A stretch of DNA of 10,647 nt. It comes from Verrucomicrobiales bacterium. GTDB taxonomy: Bacteria; Verrucomicrobiota; Verrucomicrobiia; Verrucomicrobiales; Akkermansiaceae. The translations under genes were made by a program, and so were the position numbers. Where the stretch lies: positions 1 to 10,647 of the forward strand of contig PBTU01000141.1 in assembly GCA_002729295.1 (NCBI GenBank). Direction: 5' to 3'. Below, piece after piece: positions 7,156-10,647 of this stretch. The first letter of the stretch is position 1, and each line of letters begins with the position of its first letter. A model generated the notes under the pieces. It searched no databases. It was not told where the DNA came from and saw only the letters and a program-made list of their open reading frames with translations.

Positions 7156-8472
7156 CTATCCCCAAATCGAACTCGCGGTGGCGTTGGCGTCCGCAAAGCG
7201 GTCGGTTTCGACACCGGCGTCTTGGAGCATGGTCGTCCACAGATTTGCGAGAGGAGTGTTTTCCTTCTCAGCCATTCGGTGCTGACCATGTTGTAGGCCT
7301 TTAAATCCGCCACCGGTGAGCAGGCAGGGCACATTGGTGTTGCGGTGAGCGGTACGCAATCCCCCGCCATTGTAGACGAGGCTGTTGTCGAAAAGCGTGC
7401 CGCCATTCGGGTCGAGCGGATCCTTGATGGCGCGGAGCTGGTCGATGAAGCCGGAGTAGAGCTGCATCCATTTCTTCGTTCGCTTCAGATTGAGCTCATG
7501 CAGTGAGACATTGGAGCCATAGTGCGAAAGGGTGTGCGGCGAAGAGGACATGCCCATGCTCTGGAGCAGGCCGGCATCGGGCATGCGATAGGTCACTACT
7601 CTGGTAGAGTCGGTTTGCCACGCGGCGAGGATCATCTTGAACATGGTCTTGATCTCCGGCTCTCCCTGCATCCCTTCCGGGGGCTTGGTTTGGGTGGTCT
7701 TGGGATATGGAATATCGATCCACTCTTCTTCACGGCTCAGGGCGAGCTCGATGTCGCGAATGCTCGTGGTATAGTCCTCCAGTTTCTCCCTGTCATCTTT
7801 GCTCAACATGCGTTTGGTCGAGTTCCCTTCGAACTCCAGGATATCGAAGATGCTGCGGCGTTGCTTGAGCGTGTGCAGCATCTCCTCCCGGCTGACATCC
7901 CCTCCAAAGATCTTGAAGAAGACTTCCAGCGGAGATGCAAAGCCAGGCAGCGGACTACCATCCTCACGATAGGAAATGGCTACCCCTCCATGACCGTTGC
8001 CGGAGTCACCGTTCTCGCAGTTGAGCTGAAGGCTTTCATGGCGCGTCCCCTTCCCTAAATGCTGTGCGGCCACCTGATCACAGGAAATGCTATTGTGCCG
8101 CGCCTTGCCCGAAAAGCCGACCACATTGGCGCAGGTCAACACGGCTTCGCTGCCCTCGTGAGGCTGCTTGTTCTCTACGTTTGTGAAGTTCGAGACCATG
8201 GTCACATGTCCGAGGTTTTTCTTCATTGGATCCCAACCGGCAGGCAAGGCCAGATCCTTCAGGCTGCCACCTTCCTTCGGGTAGAAATGCTTCTCCATGT
8301 GGCCGTGACCCATCGACATCCAGAGAAGGCGACGCACGGAGTTTTTGGCGAGTTCCTTTTCAGTAGCTGCTTGAACAGAAGAAGGAAGCAGGCTGGACAA
8401 GAACGGCAGCGTTAAAGCCTTCGTTCCGTTACGGAGAAAAGTACGGCGATTAGAAGTGATTGTGAGGTTCAT
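7156..8472 (-). CDS. DUF1552 (HXXSHH family) protein, Tat-exported; second, divergent paralogue
   Basis: 438 residues. Tat signal NRRTFLRNG at 8-16 followed by a hydrophobic stretch ending near SVQAA (32-36). Family landmarks: LLWMSMGHG (49-57), where the other copy has GVVYFPFG; HEGSEAVLTC at 105-114; WQTDSTRVVTYRMP at 285-298; HTLSHYG at 313-319, a closer match to the HxxSHH motif than in the copy at 3212-4549; and YNGGGLRTAHRNTN (367-380). The two copies clearly share a fold (both have QTDSTRV, a WIDI segment and a DTP/NTP-plus-aromatic C-terminus) but are divergent, so this is not a recent tandem duplication. Its ATG overlaps the stop of the upstream esterase by four bases (ATGA), so it is translationally coupled to an esterase rather than to a cytochrome gene, an unusual partner. 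The next cytochrome gene is 183 bases downstream. No enzymatic function is established. Confidence 0.9.
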   Translation of the reverse strand: MNLTITSNRRTFLRNGTKALTLPFLSSLLPSSVQAATEKELAKNSVRRLLWMSMGHGHMEKHFYPKEGGSLKDLALPAGWDPMKKNLGHVTMVSNFTNVENKQPHEGSEAVLTCANVVGFSGKARHNSISCDQVAAQHLGKGTRHESLQLNCENGDSGNGHGGVAISYREDGSPLPGFASPLEVFFKIFGGDVSREEMLHTLKQRRSIFDILEFEGNSTKRMLSKDDREKLEDYTTSIRDIELALSREEEWIDIPYPKTTQTKPPEGMQGEPEIKTMFKMILAAWQTDSTRVVTYRMPDAGLLQSMGMSSSPHTLSHYGSNVSLHELNLKRTKKWMQLYSGFIDQLRAIKDPLDPNGGTLFDNSLVYNGGGLRTAHRNTNVPCLLTGGGFKGLQHGQHRMAEKENTPLANLWTTMLQDAGVETDRFADANATASSIWG

Positions 8473-9416
8473 TGGGAAATCTTAGGGTTCAAAGGTTTGG
8501 TATCTTTCTTGTCAGTTACATTCTCTGGTTCGGCTTCTTCAATAATTTCCATGTCGCTTAACCATTGTAAATAAAGATCCGGCCAGGTGGACAGCGGGTA
8601 CTTTTCCCCCCGAATTTTGATACCGTGACCGCCTTTCTCAAAAAAGTGGGTGCGAACGGGGGCGCCGGCTTCTTCCAGAGCCTTGGCGTAAACTTCACTA
8701 CCTATAAAAAAGCCGTCGTCTTTGCATGTTACAATCAGAGTGGGGCTGAGTTTATCGGTAACCGTAAACTCCTTAGCTAGTGCCTTCCCCTTGTTCATGT
8801 AGGCGGGGCAAAGCAACACCGTGAAGTTCGGTTTACAGCTGGCACCGTCCAGCTCATCGACTGCCTTATAGCTTGGAGTATCATAACCGGTACTGACCCG
8901 GGCCGAGAGATGCCCTCCCGCAGAGCTACCCATGACTCCTATCCGCTCTGGGTCGATGTTCCACTCAGCAGCTCGCGAGCGGACAATCCGGACTGCTCGC
9001 TGAATGTCATTATAGGCACGATTGCGATACTTGGGAATTCGGTAATGCAGGACAAAGGCGGAGATTCCGTGATCATTGAGCCACTCGGCGATCTGGTACC
9101 TCCCCGTGGTGCCACCAATATGAATGTAGCCTCCTCCCGGGCTTACAATGACCACGGGGACAGGTGCCTCCTGATTGGGAGCCGGGAAGTAACTCAAGTA
9201 AGGCTGAGTGATATCAGTGAGACGGAGGGAGCCTTCGCTTCGACCCGGCTTCATCGTTCCCATGCCTTTGCTATCCTGACTCGCGACATCTTTGGGCCAA
9301 AGCTTAATGATCTCGCCTTTATACCTTTCCTCAGCGCTCGCAATGACTGCGGTGCTCCAAAAAGCAATGCCACATAAAATAAAGACAATTAGTCGGTCTG
9401 TAACTGAGGTTTTCAT
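8469..9416 (-). CDS. Secreted alpha/beta hydrolase, BD-FAE/acetyl-xylan-esterase-like
   Basis: 315 residues from the ATG at 9416. The frame is also open from a TTG at 9446 (325 residues), but the ATG start gives a regular signal peptide (MKTSVTDRLIVFILCGIAFW to IASA, about residues 1-28), while the TTG start puts ten hydrophilic residues before it; I prefer ATG, though neither has a good ribosome-binding site. Features in ATG numbering: VIVSPGGGYIH, the oxyanion-hole segment, at about 89-99; YNDIQRAVRIVRSRAAEWNI at 135-154, typical of the PVC xylan-esterase-like group; the nucleophile elbow GSSAG with Ser165; CKDD with the acid at 233 or 234; and GGHG with His264. The triad is therefore complete. 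Relatives remove acetyl or feruloyl groups from plant or algal polysaccharides; the exact substrate is unknown. The C-terminal 25 residues are charged and low in complexity. It lies 35 bases after the upstream gene and overlaps the DUF1552 gene by ATGA, so it sits inside an operon. Confidence 0.9.
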   Translation of the reverse strand: MKTSVTDRLIVFILCGIAFWSTAVIASAEERYKGEIIKLWPKDVASQDSKGMGTMKPGRSEGSLRLTDITQPYLSYFPAPNQEAPVPVVIVSPGGGYIHIGGTTGRYQIAEWLNDHGISAFVLHYRIPKYRNRAYNDIQRAVRIVRSRAAEWNIDPERIGVMGSSAGGHLSARVSTGYDTPSYKAVDELDGASCKPNFTVLLCPAYMNKGKALAKEFTVTDKLSPTLIVTCKDDGFFIGSEVYAKALEEAGAPVRTHFFEKGGHGIKIRGEKYPLSTWPDLYLQWLSDMEIIEEAEPENVTDKKDTKPLNPKISQ

Positions 9417-9451
9417 CTGTTTGTTATGCTTCACGATGTTCTTCAACGTTG

Positions 9452-10647
9452 CTACTTGCCCTGAGCTGAATTCCCACTTTCAAAATTCAGCACCTTCTTC
9501 CGATTGCCCTTGGTGATGGTCACGATACCACTGTTCCAATCGGCGTTGAGAAAGGGACTTTCAAAGACCTTTTTCGGGGCATAGTTGACCAGATGCCTGT
9601 TGATGGAGGGAACCTCTCTCGCACTGGTGTCGAAGGTCAGTTGCTCCCCGTAGATGCTTTTGTATTCCAGCACCGGACCATTCAACCTGATTTTGCAGGC
9701 TTTCACCATCGCCTTGAAGGCGGCGAAGCTGCTGACGTCGCTCTTGGCCATCACCTCAAGGATCACGGGGGCGTATTCTTCATTGAGGATCATGGTTTTT
9801 CCTTCTCGGGTTGATCGCCTGTTCTTTTGTCCGTCAATGGCAATAAAAGGAGTTTGTCTCCACTGGAAACCACCTTTGACGACCTTGATGGCTGCATAAG
9901 CGTTTTCCGCTTCCACAAAAACGATGCCCTCTTCTTCCACGGGCACACTCAATCCGTCATTGGACATCCAGACGATCATCTCGGCTCCGCCCCTGTGATG
10001 CTTGAGCTTCTGGGTGATCAGGCTTCCCTTGCTCTGCACCGACCACTGTGCGTTCAGTGCCACTCGATTGTCTTTAGGTCGAACGATAGGAACGATCCTG
10101 GCATCTTCTTCGCCAGTGAAAATCACACCTTGCCAGCGATTTTGCGAACTGATCGCTGCCCAGTCCTTCAGAGGCCGTGCCGCTGTCATTGGAGTTCCCA
10201 TGATGAAGGCGGGATCACAGTAGCTGTAGCGCAAAATACCACCACCATCAGTTCGCATCTTGCTTGGCACTTTGGTGACGGCCGTCTTCAGCGGCCGTCC
10301 AGTTGCACCGAGTCCTTGCGGCCGCTGCCGCACTTCATAGCGGCCGCGTCCCGACACGTCGAGCGCGATATCGGCCACCACGGCGGGTGGACGATAGTCA
10401 CTGAGCGCCGCATCCATGTCATGGCCATAGACCGCAGGTTGCTTGCCGATTCCGAAGTAGAACCAGGCCAGCGGGGCGTTCCCGTGGCTTCGGTTCTGAC
10501 TGAGCCCCTTGTAGAAATAGATGCGCGATCGCCCACCGCCCTGCACGCCGTCAATCTGTTCCTGCGCCCAATAGGCAAAGTAGAGATCCAATAGCAGGCC
10601 GGCCGATCGCCTTACCTGCGGGTCACCAAAGTCGTAGAAATTGTAAA
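9452..10647 (-). CDS. Conserved protein of unknown function, possibly a helical-toroid plus beta-domain polysaccharide enzyme (partial, 5' end beyond right edge)
   Basis: The frame is open to the window edge with no stop, giving 397 visible residues, so the N-terminus lies outside; the TTG at 10591 is an internal Leu codon, not a start. I do not recognise a named family with certainty. Visible residues 14-30 are helical and aromatic (LLLDLYFAYWAQEQ), followed by IDGVQGGGRSRIY. The remainder is mostly beta-rich, with conserved-looking segments YEVRQRPQGL (103-112), RTDGGGILRYSYCDPAFIMG (131-150), DWAAISSQNRWQGVIF (161-176) and GGAEMIVWMS (219-228). A helical part feeding into a large beta domain resembles toroid/beta-sandwich polysaccharide lyases and heparinase-type enzymes; this is inference from layout only, and no catalytic residues can be assigned. 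The C-terminus (KVLNFESGNSAQGK) is hydrophilic. It is followed within 35 bases by the esterase, so the two are probably co-transcribed, which supports a role in glycan processing. Confidence 0.7.
   Translation of the reverse strand, partial: YNFYDFGDPQVRRSAGLLLDLYFAYWAQEQIDGVQGGGRSRIYFYKGLSQNRSHGNAPLAWFYFGIGKQPAVYGHDMDAALSDYRPPAVVADIALDVSGRGRYEVRQRPQGLGATGRPLKTAVTKVPSKMRTDGGGILRYSYCDPAFIMGTPMTAARPLKDWAAISSQNRWQGVIFTGEEDARIVPIVRPKDNRVALNAQWSVQSKGSLITQKLKHHRGGAEMIVWMSNDGLSVPVEEEGIVFVEAENAYAAIKVVKGGFQWRQTPFIAIDGQKNRRSTREGKTMILNEEYAPVILEVMAKSDVSSFAAFKAMVKACKIRLNGPVLEYKSIYGEQLTFDTSAREVPSINRHLVNYAPKKVFESPFLNADWNSGIVTITKGNRKKVLNFESGNSAQGK

Noticed and set aside
9417..9446. TTG start that would extend the esterase by ten residues
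   Set aside because: The extension is hydrophilic and precedes a normal signal peptide that begins at the ATG at 9416; no ribosome-binding site favours the TTG.
9827..10594. A 255-codon plus-strand open frame
   Set aside because: His/Arg-rich translation without family character, antisense to the right-edge gene whose own translation has conserved-looking segments.

Overview
The window looks like a chromosomal carbohydrate-scavenging region of a Verrucomicrobiota or Planctomycetota (PVC group) bacterium, with Verrucomicrobiota preferred. The basis is the family content: a planctomycete-type cytochrome protein (PSCyt1/DUF1587/DUF1595/DUF1592/DUF1588/DUF1585) paired with DUF1552 proteins, a Cys-type sulfatase, and secreted alpha/beta hydrolases. 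A decayed C-terminal tail of the kind seen on verrucomicrobial secreted proteins favours that phylum. No rRNA, tRNA, CRISPR array, transposase or phage gene was seen. Most starts lack a clear Shine-Dalgarno, which fits the group.

Layout, left to right. A minus-strand block (1-1571) holds a serine hydrolase of the class C beta-lactamase family cut by the left edge, a pseudogene tail (475-720) with one internal stop, and a secreted CE1-like esterase. A divergent 119-base gap leads to the only plus-strand gene, a secreted sulfatase (1691-3109). A 102-base convergent gap with a perfect hairpin separates it from a long minus-strand series. In transcription order (right to left) that series is: an unrecognised protein cut by the right edge (10647-9452), a secreted BD-FAE/acetyl-esterase-like hydrolase (9416-8469), a Tat-exported DUF1552 protein (8472-7156), a 183-base gap with an inverted repeat, the 807-residue cytochrome protein (6972-4549), and a second Tat-exported DUF1552 protein (4549-3212). 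Two junctions overlap (ATGA and TAATG), indicating translational coupling.

All six complete proteins, and the left-edge partial one, carry export signals. The inferred theme is extracytoplasmic breakdown of an acetylated, sulfated polysaccharide: the sulfatase removes sulfate, the two esterases remove acyl groups, and the unknown right-edge protein may act on the backbone. The cytochrome/DUF1552 proteins are common companions of such genes in PVC bacteria, but their biochemical role is not established. The most unusual points are two divergent DUF1552 paralogues around a single cytochrome partner (one coupled to an esterase instead), the pseudogene tail, a changed residue in the sulfatase signature, and the unrecognised right-edge protein. 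I found no clearly new defence or mobile system.
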